64,000 bases of DNA from Atopostipes suicloacalis DSM 15692 (lineage in GTDB: Bacteria; Bacillota; Bacilli; Lactobacillales; Carnobacteriaceae_A), in assembly GCF_900129085.1 (NCBI RefSeq), contig NZ_FQUF01000004.1, forward strand, positions 46,156-110,155. The letters are read 5' to 3'. The position numbers and the translations under genes were made by a program. Of the stretch, positions 1 through 8,420 are shown in pieces; positions within the stretch are counted from its first letter, which is position 1; each line of letters starts with the position of its first letter. Below the pieces are notes generated by a model. The model was not told the origin of the DNA and did no database searches. It worked only from the letters and a program-made list of their open reading frames with translations.

Positions 1-450
1 GGGGTAAAGCACCGCACTCAGTTTATTGGGGAATATAAAGGACGTATTTTTTACAATGATTCCAAAGCAACAAATATTGAAGCAACAGAAAATGCATTGG
101 CAGGCTTTGACCAACCTGTGATCTTACTTGCTGGAGGTTTAGATCGAGGGAACTCCTTTGATTCTTTACTTCCTGATCTAAAAGAACATGTAAAAGCTCT
201 AATTACTTTTGGAGAGACAGCAGATTTAATGGTAGAGGTTGCAAAAAAAGCGGGGATTACTCAAATAAAAAAAGTTGAGGATGTTACTGAGGCAGTCCCA
301 GCAGCTTATGCTATGAGCGCTGTGGATGATATCATTTTGCTCTCGCCAGCAGCAGCTAGTTGGGATCAATATGATAATTTTGAAATACGTGGGGATATTT
401 TTATTGAAGCCGTTCATAATTTAATAAATCTAGATGAAAAAGATCTTTAA
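1..450 (+). CDS. murD: UDP-N-acetylmuramoylalanine--D-glutamate ligase, C-terminal part (partial)
   Basis: The reading frame is open from the first base, so the 5' end lies outside the window. MurD adds D-glutamate to UDP-MurNAc-L-alanine in the cytoplasmic phase of peptidoglycan synthesis. The visible 149 residues are the end of the central ATPase domain and the C-terminal ligand-binding domain. Near the edge they carry the Mur-ligase signature VKHRTQFIG followed by NDSKATN, then LLAGGLDRG and [15 protein letters not shown], all typical of MurD. The stop lies 17 bases before murG, whose ribosome-binding site follows at once, so the two are co-transcribed in the usual murD-murG-divIB order. 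Identification is firm; only the amino-terminal portion is missing. Confidence 0.97.
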   Translation, partial: GVKHRTQFIGEYKGRIFYNDSKATNIEATENALAGFDQPVILLAGGLDRGNSFDSLLPDLKEHVKALITFGETADLMVEVAKKAGITQIKKVEDVTEAVPAAYAMSAVDDIILLSPAAASWDQYDNFEIRGDIFIEAVHNLINLDEKDL

Positions 451-467
451 GGAGAGGGATTTTATAA

Positions 468-1598
468 ATGAGAGTACTTTTAACAGGTGGAGGAACTGGA
501 GGCCATATTTATCCAGCTTTAGCAGTCGCCCGAAGATTACAAGAAATGGATTCGGAAGTTGAGCTTCTTTATGTAGGAACAAAAAGAGGACTTGAAAGTA
601 CGATTGTGCCCAGAGAAAAAATTCCCTTTAAAACAATAGAAGTTGAAGGGTTTATGCGAAGCCTCAATTTTGAAGGAATAAAATATAACTTGCGTAGTGT
701 CCATTTGTTTTTAAAAAGCATTAGCGAAGCTAAAAAAATTATCCGAACCTTTCAACCAGATGTTGTTTTAGGAACAGGCGGCTATGTTAGTGCTCCGATT
801 TGTTATGCTGCTTCAAAAGAAGGTATCGCAACGGTTGTACATGAACAGAATAGTTTTTTAGGATTAACGAATAAATTTTTACTTCGTTATATTGATCGTT
901 TGGCGATTAGTTTTGATGATATTTATGAACAAATGAAAAAGTATCAAGAAAAAGTAGTTTTCACAGGAAATCCTCGCGCACAGGAAGTGAATTCTGCGAA
1001 CTTGCCGATGATTGACCATGTTTTGGGATTAGATGTAACCAAACCAATCGCACTTATTTTTGGCGGAAGCCGTGGAGCTCCTAAAATTAATCAAGCGGTT
1101 GTAGAAGCTTATCCTATTCTGCGAACACGAGGTTATCAGATTATTTTTGTTCCAGGTGAAGAACATTATAAAAAAATTGTGAAACAACTCAATGATGTTT
1201 CACCTTTAGCTCGTAATCCTCATTTTGTCGTCAGACCTTATATTGATCATATGATTGATATTTTACGGAATGTTTCTGTTATCGTGAGTCGAAGTGGCGC
1301 GACGACTATTGCAGAAATTACAGTCTTAGGAATCCCAAGTGTGTTGATTCCTTCTCCGTATGTAACGGATGATCACCAAACAAAAAATGCTCAAAGTTTA
1401 GTAAATAATGAGGCAGCTATCTTATTAAAAGAAGATCAATTATCTGGAAAATCTCTTTTAAGCAAGTTAGATGAATTGATGAATAGTGTAAATAAAAGAT
1501 CTTTTATGAGCGAACGTGCTCGAGAGCTTGGACAACCACGAGCCACAGATCAGCTGATTCAAGTCATGCTTGATGAAGTGAAGAACAAAAAGAAATAA
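468..1598 (+). CDS. murG: MurG, lipid II-forming GlcNAc transferase
   Basis: MurG transfers N-acetylglucosamine from UDP-GlcNAc to lipid I at the inner face of the membrane, making lipid II. The 376-residue length is normal. The glycine-rich N-terminal loop GGGTGGHIYPA (about residues 7-17), GTGGYVSAP (about 104-112), HEQNSFLGLTNK (about 124-135) and the GT-B donor-site segments GGSRGAPKIN and SRSGATTIAEI are all present. The ATG at 468 has a strong AAGGAGAGG site 9-10 bases upstream. The gene lies between murD and divIB in one transcription direction. No abnormality is seen. Confidence 0.98.
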   Translation: MRVLLTGGGTGGHIYPALAVARRLQEMDSEVELLYVGTKRGLESTIVPREKIPFKTIEVEGFMRSLNFEGIKYNLRSVHLFLKSISEAKKIIRTFQPDVVLGTGGYVSAPICYAASKEGIATVVHEQNSFLGLTNKFLLRYIDRLAISFDDIYEQMKKYQEKVVFTGNPRAQEVNSANLPMIDHVLGLDVTKPIALIFGGSRGAPKINQAVVEAYPILRTRGYQIIFVPGEEHYKKIVKQLNDVSPLARNPHFVVRPYIDHMIDILRNVSVIVSRSGATTIAEITVLGIPSVLIPSPYVTDDHQTKNAQSLVNNEAAILLKEDQLSGKSLLSKLDELMNSVNKRSFMSERARELGQPRATDQLIQVMLDEVKNKKK

Positions 1599-1661
1599 AA
1601 CAGACAAGGTGGCTTAAGGTTTTGTAAAAAATGAATTCAATCATGAAAGGAGAAATAATCT

Positions 1662-2495
1662 ATGGCATATAATAATACTGATTTATCTCAAGAAAAAGAT
1701 GTCCAAGCAAATGAACATCCAAAAGAGAGTTCTATGGCTTTTTATAAAGTCATGCAAAGATATATTCCAATTGTCATAATTAATCTCCTAATCATTATTA
1801 TTATGAGCTATCTTATAAGTCCTTTGAGTAAAGTAGCTACAATAGTAGTTAAAGGAAACGAAGCGGTTTATGATCAACAGATTATTGAAGAAAGCGGTAT
1901 TCGTAGTAAAGACTCTGTCCTAGAGCTTATGCGTAAAAAAGATACAACAGCTGAAAATATTGTTCAAAATCTTCCGCAAGTTTCTGAATCTTCTGTAGAT
2001 ATTTCTGGCTTTAACGAAGTGATTATTCAGGTAAAAGAATATAATACAGTCGCCTATATTGCAAAAGAACAATCATATTTACGTGTTTTAGAAAATGGAA
2101 CAGTTCTTGATGAAGAATATAATGTATCTATTGGAAACCAACCCGTTCTTACAAAATTTGAAGAAGGAGCAGCACTGGATCGAATGATCGAGGAATTAAG
2201 TAAAGTCGACATGCCGATATTGAATTTAATTTCTGAAATTGAATTAGTGACCGATCGAGAAAACTCCTTATTCATTCGCGTGTATATGAATAATGGCAAT
2301 CGAGTTCTTTCTTTAATCCCTACTTTTTCCGAAAAGATTCCTTATTACCCCCAAATGGTAAAGGCTGTAAATGGAAAAAAAGGAGTTTTTGATATGGAAG
2401 CCGGAGTCTACTTTACTCCTTTTGTTGATGAAGAGACAGAAGAATCTGGATTAAATGAAGACGAAAGAGAAGCACTTGAAGAATTTAATGAATAA
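1662..2495 (+). CDS. divIB: DivIB/FtsQ, division protein with POTRA domain
   Basis: This is a bitopic membrane protein of the divisome which, in Gram-positives, acts with DivIC and FtsL outside the membrane. The 277 residues show a charged cytoplasmic tail of about 30 residues, one membrane span (about 33-54, rich in Ile/Leu), an FtsQ-type POTRA segment beginning near ATIVVKGNEAVYDQQI, a beta domain, and an acidic C-terminal tail ending in EEFNE. The start follows AAAGGAG at normal spacing. It follows murG after 63 bases and ends at a hairpin terminator, so the mur-divIB transcript probably stops here. Sequence conservation in this family is low, so the call rests on architecture plus position. 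Confidence 0.93.
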   Translation: MAYNNTDLSQEKDVQANEHPKESSMAFYKVMQRYIPIVIINLLIIIIMSYLISPLSKVATIVVKGNEAVYDQQIIEESGIRSKDSVLELMRKKDTTAENIVQNLPQVSESSVDISGFNEVIIQVKEYNTVAYIAKEQSYLRVLENGTVLDEEYNVSIGNQPVLTKFEEGAALDRMIEELSKVDMPILNLISEIELVTDRENSLFIRVYMNNGNRVLSLIPTFSEKIPYYPQMVKAVNGKKGVFDMEAGVYFTPFVDEETEESGLNEDEREALEEFNE

Positions 2496-2500
2496 GAGAG

Positions 2501-2522
2501 GGCAGTTTAAGCTGCCTTTTTC
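2501..2522 (+). terminator. Intrinsic terminator after divIB
   Basis: GGCAG and CTGCC pair across a six-base loop, followed by a run of T. It begins six bases after the divIB stop and separates the mur-divIB transcript from ftsA. Confidence 0.8.
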
Positions 2523-2820
2523 TATATAAGAAAATTTTAATCTTTTTATACTTCGTTTTTAGGATAATATTTATCAAATAAATCTAAACAATATAGAGAA
2601 TAGTAAAAATGTTAGAAAACAAAAGTCTTTGAAATAAAATCGTAATGATGAAATATAAGCTGAACCTCTACTTTGAATGGATTTTATGGTAATATTAACA
2701 GTATGTTAGGAAAGTTTATTTCAGTTAAAAATGAAGTGTTAAAATTTTATTAAATATAGACTTTCAATTATAGTATGATGAAAACTTAAAAATAAAAAAA
2801 TGGGAGGTTTCAATCATAAA
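2523..2820. other. ftsA upstream intergenic region
   Basis: About 300 bases of very AT-rich DNA without a convincing ORF. TATAGT and TATGAT at 2769-2779 resemble -10 hexamers, but no good -35 sits at the right spacing, so I do not place the ftsA promoter firmly. A ribosome-binding site GGGAGG lies at 2802-2807. An in-frame ATG at 2800 overlaps that site and is rejected as the ftsA start. Confidence 0.4.
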
Positions 2821-4146
2821 ATGAAAAGCGGAATTTATGCAAGTTTAGATATTGGAACCACTTCAATTAAAGTAATCGCAGCCGAAGTTTTAAATGGCCA
2901 AATCAATGTTATTGGAGTAGGAAATGAACGATCGAATGGATTGAGCCGAGGAATGATTGTGGATATTGATCAAACAGCGGTATCGATTCAACAAGCAGTG
3001 AGGCAAGCAGAAGATAAAGCAGACATTAAAATTAATGAACTAATCGTAGGAATACCAGCCAACAATTTACACATTAATTCTTGTTATGGCAGTATTTCTA
3101 TTAATCAAAATCACCAAGAAATAACAGATGAAGATGTTCAAAGTGTGGTTGAAAAGGCAATAGAGGGTAGTTTAAATCAAGAACGTGAAGTACTTAATCT
3201 AACGCTAGAAGAATTCGTAGTAGATGGTTTTGATGAAATTAAAGACCCACGCGGTATGATTGGAAATCGAATTGAGTTTAGAGGCACAATGACTTCTATC
3301 CCTCGTTCTATTTTACATAATATCCGAAAAGCTGTTCAAAAAGCTGGTTTTGGAATCAAAAATATTATATTACAACCTCATGCCATGGCCCAAGTTTCTT
3401 TAAGTGAAGATGAGAGAAATTTTGGGGCGCTTTTAGTGGATATGGGAGGCGGACAAACAAGCGTTGCCGTCCTTCACGAAAACCAGGTTAAACATGCCCA
3501 AGTGATTCCTGAAGGTGGAGAGTACGTAACAAAAGATATTTCAATCGTTTTAAATACTTCAATTAAAAATGCAGAAAAGCTAAAGAGAGATGTGGGACAT
3601 GCTTTTTATGAAGAAGCTAACCCTGAGCGTTCAGTTTCAGTTGAAGTTGTTGGACAAAACGATTTAGTGACGTTTAAAGAAGCTTATATTGCAGAAGTTA
3701 TTGAAGCACGGTTAGAACAAATTTTCGAACAACTAAAATTTTCTGTTGATCATGTAGGTGCTGGGAAATTACCGGCAGGGATGGTTATTAGTGGAGGTGC
3801 CGCATCATTACCTGGAATTGAACATTTAGCAGAAGATGTCTTTAATGTTCCGGTAAGAATTTATGTTCCAGATTTTATGAGTGTTCGTTATCCAGCCTTT
3901 ACAAATGCAATAGGTTTAGTAGTTGCTGAAACAAACCTAAGTGATATTGAGCGCTTGATTAATCAAACAGTTTTAGGGAAAACATTAAATCTACAAGCGA
4001 AAAATTCTGTTCGTCCTGTGGTCCGAGAAAATCAGGAACAAGATGAACAAACAGAAGAAATTACCCAACCCAGTTCTCAACCAAATGAGGAAAAAGAACC
4101 ATTCGGTGACAAAGTAAAAAACTTTTTTTCTGGATTTTTTGAATAA
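2821..4146 (+). CDS. ftsA: FtsA, actin-like membrane tether for FtsZ
   Basis: FtsA is an actin-fold ATPase that binds the FtsZ C-terminal peptide and anchors the Z ring to the membrane. The 441 residues begin with the phosphate-1 loop SLDIGTTSIKVIAAE, continue with phosphate-2 LLVDMGGGQTSVAV and adenosine motif VISGGAASLPG, and end in an amphipathic tail GDKVKNFFSGFFE that serves as the membrane-targeting helix. I start at 2821: an upstream in-frame ATG at 2800 precedes the ribosome-binding site GGGAGG at 2802-2807, whereas 2821 lies behind it. A glutamine- and glutamate-rich linker precedes the tail. It is followed by ftsZ, the canonical pair. Confidence 0.97.
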   Translation: MKSGIYASLDIGTTSIKVIAAEVLNGQINVIGVGNERSNGLSRGMIVDIDQTAVSIQQAVRQAEDKADIKINELIVGIPANNLHINSCYGSISINQNHQEITDEDVQSVVEKAIEGSLNQEREVLNLTLEEFVVDGFDEIKDPRGMIGNRIEFRGTMTSIPRSILHNIRKAVQKAGFGIKNIILQPHAMAQVSLSEDERNFGALLVDMGGGQTSVAVLHENQVKHAQVIPEGGEYVTKDISIVLNTSIKNAEKLKRDVGHAFYEEANPERSVSVEVVGQNDLVTFKEAYIAEVIEARLEQIFEQLKFSVDHVGAGKLPAGMVISGGAASLPGIEHLAEDVFNVPVRIYVPDFMSVRYPAFTNAIGLVVAETNLSDIERLINQTVLGKTLNLQAKNSVRPVVRENQEQDEQTEEITQPSSQPNEEKEPFGDKVKNFFSGFFE

Positions 4147-4302
4147 ACTTAAAAAGAAAGTCATTTGTTGAGAAAGCTTTTAGGAAAGACTGTTAAAACA
4201 GAGCCAATTAATGCTAAAATGGTAGATGTAAATTCAATTGAAAATATAAAATATAATATTTAAAATGAAAATGTTACTGATTGTGGTACAGGAGGAAAAT
4301 AA

Positions 4303-5598
4303 ATGGATTTAGATTTCGAAATGACGCCTCCAACTGGCGCGGTGATTAAAGTCATTGGTGTTGGTGGAGCTGGTGGAAATGCTGTAAACCGAATGATTGA
4401 AGAGGGTGTTGGCGGGGTTGAGTTTATTGTTGCTAACACGGATGTACAAGCCTTAAATTTAATGAATGCTGAAACTAAAATTCAACTGGGTCCCAAACTT
4501 ACACGTGGACTAGGTGCAGGTTCAATGCCTGAGATTGGGAAAAAATCAGCTGAAGAAAGTGAAGAATCTATTGCAGAAGCACTACAAGGTGCAGATATGG
4601 TCTTTATTACAGCTGGAATGGGTGGAGGAACAGGTACAGGTGCAGCCGGTATTGTTTCTAAAGTAGCAAAAGAACAAGGGGCATTGACTATTGGAGTCAT
4701 TACCCGTCCATTTAGCTTTGAAGGTCCGAAAAAAGCTCGCTATGCCGAAGAGGGTATCGAGTTAATGAAAGAACATGTAGATACATTAGTGACCATCTCA
4801 AATAACCGTCTATTGGAAATTGTAGATAAGAAAACACCTATTCTTGAAGCCTTCCGCGAAGCAGACAATGTCTTGCGTCAAGGTGTACAAGGTATTTCTG
4901 ATATGATTACGAACCCAGGTTTTGTAAACTTAGACTTTGCAGACGTTAAAACAGTTATGGAAAATCAAGGTTCTGCACTAATGGGAATTGGATCAGCCGG
5001 TGGAGAAAACCGTACCGCAGAAGCTACTCAAAAAGCAATTTCTTCTCCATTATTAGAAGTTTCTATTGAAGGTGCAGATAATGTACTCTTAAATATTGCA
5101 GGTGGTGCTGACTTAACATTATTTGAAGCACAAGATGCTGCAGATATTATATCAGCTGCTTCTACAAGTGATGTAAATATTATTTTTGGAACGTCAATTA
5201 ATGAAAACTTAAATGATGAAGTGGTCGTCACCGTAATCGCTACAGGAATTAAAGAAAAAGATTTACCAGGAGGACCTGGACGTTCTTCACAAAGTAGTCA
5301 GAGTACACAAAGAAATCGTCCATCAAATGTAGAGGATCGAGACCGTAGACAAAATACATCAAACGAAGAACCTGCCTCAAATGATCATCAAAGTAATAGT
5401 GATCCATTTGGAAACTGGGATATTCGAAGAGAGAACAATTTACGTGACCGACACAATGCAGATTTAGACGAGCATAAAGAGAGCAATCAAGATCGCGGAA
5501 GCAATATTTTTAACCGTGAAAACGAAGATGAAGTAGCAAAAGAAAACGATGAACTAGATACTCCGCCATTCTTTAGACGTCGACGCAGAGACGACTAA
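4303..5598 (+). CDS. ftsZ: FtsZ, tubulin-like division GTPase
   Basis: FtsZ polymerises into the cytokinetic Z ring. The 431-residue protein has the GTP-binding segments [21 protein letters not shown], the tubulin signature [11 protein letters not shown] (about 103-113) and TRPFSFEG. The T7-type catalytic region NLDFADVK is present. After about residue 320 comes a long polar, disordered linker. The C-terminal peptide [13 protein letters not shown] is the FtsA/SepF/EzrA-binding tail with an extra arginine run. A near-perfect ribosome-binding site CAGGAGG precedes the ATG. The 156-base gap from ftsA is AT-rich and could hold another promoter, but none stands out. Confidence 0.98.
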   Translation: MDLDFEMTPPTGAVIKVIGVGGAGGNAVNRMIEEGVGGVEFIVANTDVQALNLMNAETKIQLGPKLTRGLGAGSMPEIGKKSAEESEESIAEALQGADMVFITAGMGGGTGTGAAGIVSKVAKEQGALTIGVITRPFSFEGPKKARYAEEGIELMKEHVDTLVTISNNRLLEIVDKKTPILEAFREADNVLRQGVQGISDMITNPGFVNLDFADVKTVMENQGSALMGIGSAGGENRTAEATQKAISSPLLEVSIEGADNVLLNIAGGADLTLFEAQDAADIISAASTSDVNIIFGTSINENLNDEVVVTVIATGIKEKDLPGGPGRSSQSSQSTQRNRPSNVEDRDRRQNTSNEEPASNDHQSNSDPFGNWDIRRENNLRDRHNADLDEHKESNQDRGSNIFNRENEDEVAKENDELDTPPFFRRRRRDD

Positions 5599-5621
5599 TA
5601 GACCTAAAAGGAGAAATGATC

Positions 5622-6104
5622 ATGAATAATTTTAAAGATAAGTTCAATAGTTTCTTCTTTCTTGATGATGAAGGGGAACTAGATCGTGTAGAAGAAATAG
5701 AGGAAAAACAAATAGAACCTACTTACGAAGACAATAATCGAACAGAAAAAAATGAAACGCTAAAAACAAATCAATGGACACGAAAAAAATCGGGAAGGGA
5801 GAATGTGGTAGCCATTAATCAAAAACAAGCACTGCAAAAGCCACAGATCACAATTATTGAACCAAGACTATATTCTGAAGTTCAAGAAATTTCCGATCAT
5901 TTATTATCCAATCAATCGATTATTGTTAATTTTCGTAGAATGGACCATGAACAAGCAACAAAAGTCATTGATTTCTTAATGGGTGTAACCTATGCGATTA
6001 AAGGAGATATCCAAAGATTGGATGATGAAATATTTATTTGTACTCCTCAAAGTGTAACGGTCAACGGTTCTGACTTATCTGAATTTAGTGAATCACTATT
6101 GTAA
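5622..6104 (+). CDS. sepF: SepF, Z-ring membrane anchor
   Basis: SepF polymerises into rings, binds the FtsZ C-terminus and attaches to membrane through its N-terminal amphipathic helix. The 160 residues show that helix (FKDKFNSFFFLDD), a charged linker, and a C-terminal domain with IEPRLYSEVQEISDHLL and the conserved RRMDHEQATKVIDFLMG segment. Of two close ATGs (5616, 5622) I choose 5622 because AAAGGAG at 5607-5613 is eight bases before it and too near 5616. The gene follows ftsZ by 23 bases and precedes ylmG, the normal Gram-positive order. Confidence 0.95.
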   Translation: MNNFKDKFNSFFFLDDEGELDRVEEIEEKQIEPTYEDNNRTEKNETLKTNQWTRKKSGRENVVAINQKQALQKPQITIIEPRLYSEVQEISDHLLSNQSIIVNFRRMDHEQATKVIDFLMGVTYAIKGDIQRLDDEIFICTPQSVTVNGSDLSEFSESLL

Positions 6105-6128
6105 TTATTGAGGAGAAGAATTAAAAAT

Positions 6129-6416
6129 ATGGTAAATATACTCATTCAACTAAGAGGTTTAGCTATTCGATTGATTGATGCTTATCAATTAATCCTTGTC
6201 GTTTATTTTTTAATGTCTTGGTTACCTGGGGCTTATCAATCAAAATTAGGAGAAATTTTATATCGAATTTGTGAACCTTACGTTGGCTTTTTTAGAAAAT
6301 TCGTACCTCCAATTGGTTTTATAAGTCTTGCGGGAATAGTAGCACTTGTTGCTCTTTCCTTAATTCAAAATGGTGTGATTGTGTTCTTTAATTTTCTAAT
6401 TCGCTTATTTATTTAG
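6129..6416 (+). CDS. ylmG: YggT/YlmG family membrane protein
   Basis: A 95-residue, two-span membrane protein of the YggT family, found beside sepF throughout Bacillota. It is linked with membrane and nucleoid organisation in other organisms, but its exact role is unsettled. Hydrophobic stretches lie near residues 10-30 (IDAYQLILVVYFLMSWLPG) and 60-90, with the family motif CEPYVGFFRKFVPP between them. The upstream in-frame TTG at 6108 precedes the ribosome-binding site AGGAG at 6111-6115, so the ATG at 6129 is the start. It is embedded in the sepF-ylmH run. Confidence 0.92.
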   Translation: MVNILIQLRGLAIRLIDAYQLILVVYFLMSWLPGAYQSKLGEILYRICEPYVGFFRKFVPPIGFISLAGIVALVALSLIQNGVIVFFNFLIRLFI

Positions 6417-6430
6417 GGGAGTAAAAAAAC

Positions 6431-7216
6431 ATGATGAATATCTATCAACACTTTCGTGAAGATGAACAGTCTTTTATTGATCAAGTCATTGACTGGATTT
6501 TACAAGTCGAAAATCAATATGCCCCGTATTTAACGAATTTTTTGAATCCAAGACAACTATTTATTGTTGAATCTATTATTGGGCAATACGATACGATTTA
6601 TCACCAATCATTCGGTGGGTATGAAGGGGCGGAACAACAACGAATTTTAATTTATCCGCCCTATTATGAACCAACTTCGAATGATTTTGAAATTACTCTG
6701 TTTGAAATTAACTACCCTACAAAATTTGCTGAATTATCTCATGGGCAAATCATGGGAACTGTATTAGGGATAGGAATTTCTAGAGGGAATTTAGGAGATA
6801 TTCTAACGGATGGAGAACGCTGGCAATTTTTCGCTGATGAAGGAATGAAAGATTTTATCTTAATGAATGTGAACCATGTAGGGCGTGTAAATGTTCATTT
6901 AGAAGAAAATTCTATCGAAAACCTTGTTCAAAAAATGGATAAGTGGGAGTCAGAAGAAATTGTCGTTTCTTCATTACGTATAGATGTTATTTTAGCACGG
7001 GCATTAAATGTGTCTCGTAATCGAGCAAAAACGTTAATAAAAGATCAAAAAGTTAAACTAAATTGGGTAGAAGTTGAAAGACCAGATATTGACGTGGAAG
7101 AATACGATATTCTTTCAATACGTGGATTTGGTCGAGTAAAGATTGGAACACAACAAGGGATCACTCGTAAAGATAATCTTGTATTAAAAATAGAGGTTAT
7201 TGATCGAAACACATAA
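6431..7216 (+). CDS. ylmH: YlmH, S4-domain RNA-binding protein
   Basis: A 261-residue protein with the YlmH N-terminal domain and a C-terminal S4 RNA-binding fold (about residues 180-240: SSLRIDVILARALNVSRNRA then KTLIKDQKVKLNWVEV). In Bacillus the family binds the 50S ribosome or peptidyl-tRNA and is related to the quality-control factor RqcP. A division role has been inferred mainly from position. The ATG at 6431 follows AGGGGAG. It lies 14 bases after ylmG and 45 bases before divIVA, so it is part of the division operon. Confidence 0.93.
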   Translation: MMNIYQHFREDEQSFIDQVIDWILQVENQYAPYLTNFLNPRQLFIVESIIGQYDTIYHQSFGGYEGAEQQRILIYPPYYEPTSNDFEITLFEINYPTKFAELSHGQIMGTVLGIGISRGNLGDILTDGERWQFFADEGMKDFILMNVNHVGRVNVHLEENSIENLVQKMDKWESEEIVVSSLRIDVILARALNVSRNRAKTLIKDQKVKLNWVEVERPDIDVEEYDILSIRGFGRVKIGTQQGITRKDNLVLKIEVIDRNT

Positions 7217-7261
7217 AGAGTTTAAAAGTAGAATTATTATTTATTGGAAGAGGGGATTTAT

Positions 7262-8098
7262 ATGCCATTAACACCGTTAGAGATACATAACAAGGAATTT
7301 GATACGCGTATGCGTGGTTACGATCAAGATGAGGTTAATGAATTTCTTGATCAGGTCATTCGTGATTACGAATTATTAATTCGTCAAAATAAAGAAGTTA
7401 ATGATGAGCTTGAAATTTTGAATAAAAAATTGTCGAATTACGAAGAAATGCAAGAATCCTTAAATAAATCAATTCTTGTAGCTCAGGATGCAGCGGATCG
7501 TCTAAAAGAAAATACAGAGCGTGAAATCGAAGTTATTAAGCTAGAAGCTGAAAAATATGCAGAGAATATCCGCGCAGAAGCCGACGAGTATGCGACAGAA
7601 ACCAATAAAAAAGCGGATGAATATGCTGATTCAATACATAAAGAAGCAGACGATAATGCGGATGCTTTATTACAAGAAGCCGTATTAAAAGCACGAAAAA
7701 TTGAAGATGAAACGGAAGCTTTAAGAAAACAAAGTCGTGTCTTCAGACAAAGATTACAACTTCTTATCGAAACGCAACTTGAACTTTTGACTAAAGAAGA
7801 TTGGGATAATCTTTTAGTTGGAAAACCAATTGAATATCCTGATACTGAGATGATTACAGAAGTTGAAAAAGAACTAGAAGAAAAAATAGATATCGATGAA
7901 GAAGAAACATCTGAGCAAATAGAAGATTTGGATGAGTCATTTTCAACTGAAGAAGCAACAGAAGTTGACACAGAAGACAATTTAGTCGATACAGTTGCAA
8001 ATGAAGAAGATGACGTATATAATAATGAAAGTTCAGAAGACGATTATGAAGAAGGCTCTATGCCCGCAGTAGAATTACCAGATTCTGCACAAGAATAA
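7262..8098 (+). CDS. divIVA: DivIVA, pole and septum curvature-sensing coiled coil
   Basis: DivIVA assembles at negatively curved membrane and recruits division and pole proteins. The N-terminal membrane-binding domain MPLTPLEIHNKEFDTRMRGY with DQDEVNEFLDQVI is typical. Long coiled coils follow, including an alanine/glutamate heptad tract around residues 95-145 that repeats the pattern A-DEYA. The last 70 residues are very acidic (runs of D and E), longer than in Bacillus. A TTG at 7244 lies before the GAGGGG ribosome site, so the ATG at 7262 is the start. Next comes the ileS T-box, as in most Bacillota. Confidence 0.96.
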   Translation: MPLTPLEIHNKEFDTRMRGYDQDEVNEFLDQVIRDYELLIRQNKEVNDELEILNKKLSNYEEMQESLNKSILVAQDAADRLKENTEREIEVIKLEAEKYAENIRAEADEYATETNKKADEYADSIHKEADDNADALLQEAVLKARKIEDETEALRKQSRVFRQRLQLLIETQLELLTKEDWDNLLVGKPIEYPDTEMITEVEKELEEKIDIDEEETSEQIEDLDESFSTEEATEVDTEDNLVDTVANEEDDVYNNESSEDDYEEGSMPAVELPDSAQE

Positions 8099-8129
8099 TT
8101 AGATTTTAAATATTAATAACATATAACGT

Positions 8130-8365
8130 TGGAACGCAATATATTAAGAGTATTGGAGACAGTAATGTCGAACAGAGAGTCAACGGTTGGTGTGAGTTGA
8201 TCAATCCTTAATATATTATCATCCATTGAAAAGATTAGTGAAACTTAGTAGCTAGTCGTGTAACTCTGCATTAAAGAGACTTTGAGTGAAACAAAGTGTT
8301 TATTTTGTTTCAAAAAGGTGGTACCACGAGATTTCGTCCTTTTCGGATGAGATCTTTTTTATTTT
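8130..8365 (+). promoter_or_regulatory. Isoleucine T-box riboswitch leader of ileS
   Basis: This is a tRNA-sensing leader. The conserved T-box AGGTGGTACCACG lies at 8316-8328. An intrinsic terminator follows: the arm from about 8329 to 8339 pairs with GGATGAGATCT, then a T run. Stem I is closed by AATATATTAAG near 8138 pairing with CTTAATATATT near 8207. An AGTA element lies at 8149-8152, opposite the specifier region. The specifier triplet is read as ATC at 8200-8202 (isoleucine), followed by A, which agrees with the gene downstream. Uncharged tRNA-Ile should stabilise the antiterminator. Confidence 0.93.
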
Positions 8366-8420
8366 TATAAGGTATAAATGAGCGTTTAGTAAAAAGGAAT
8401 TAAAATAGGAGTTGAAAATT

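Noticed and set aside
2800..2820. Upstream ATG at 2800 as the ftsA start
   Set aside because: It precedes the GGGAGG ribosome site at 2802-2807; the ATG at 2821 follows it and gives the family N-terminus.
7483..7980. 165-codon minus-strand ORF inside divIVA, rich in serine
   Set aside because: A shadow of the repetitive acidic coiled-coil codons; no ribosome site and no plausible protein.
8099..8127. Separate promoter between divIVA and the ileS T-box
   Set aside because: TTAGAT-17-TATAAC has only a weak -35 match; not strong enough to list.
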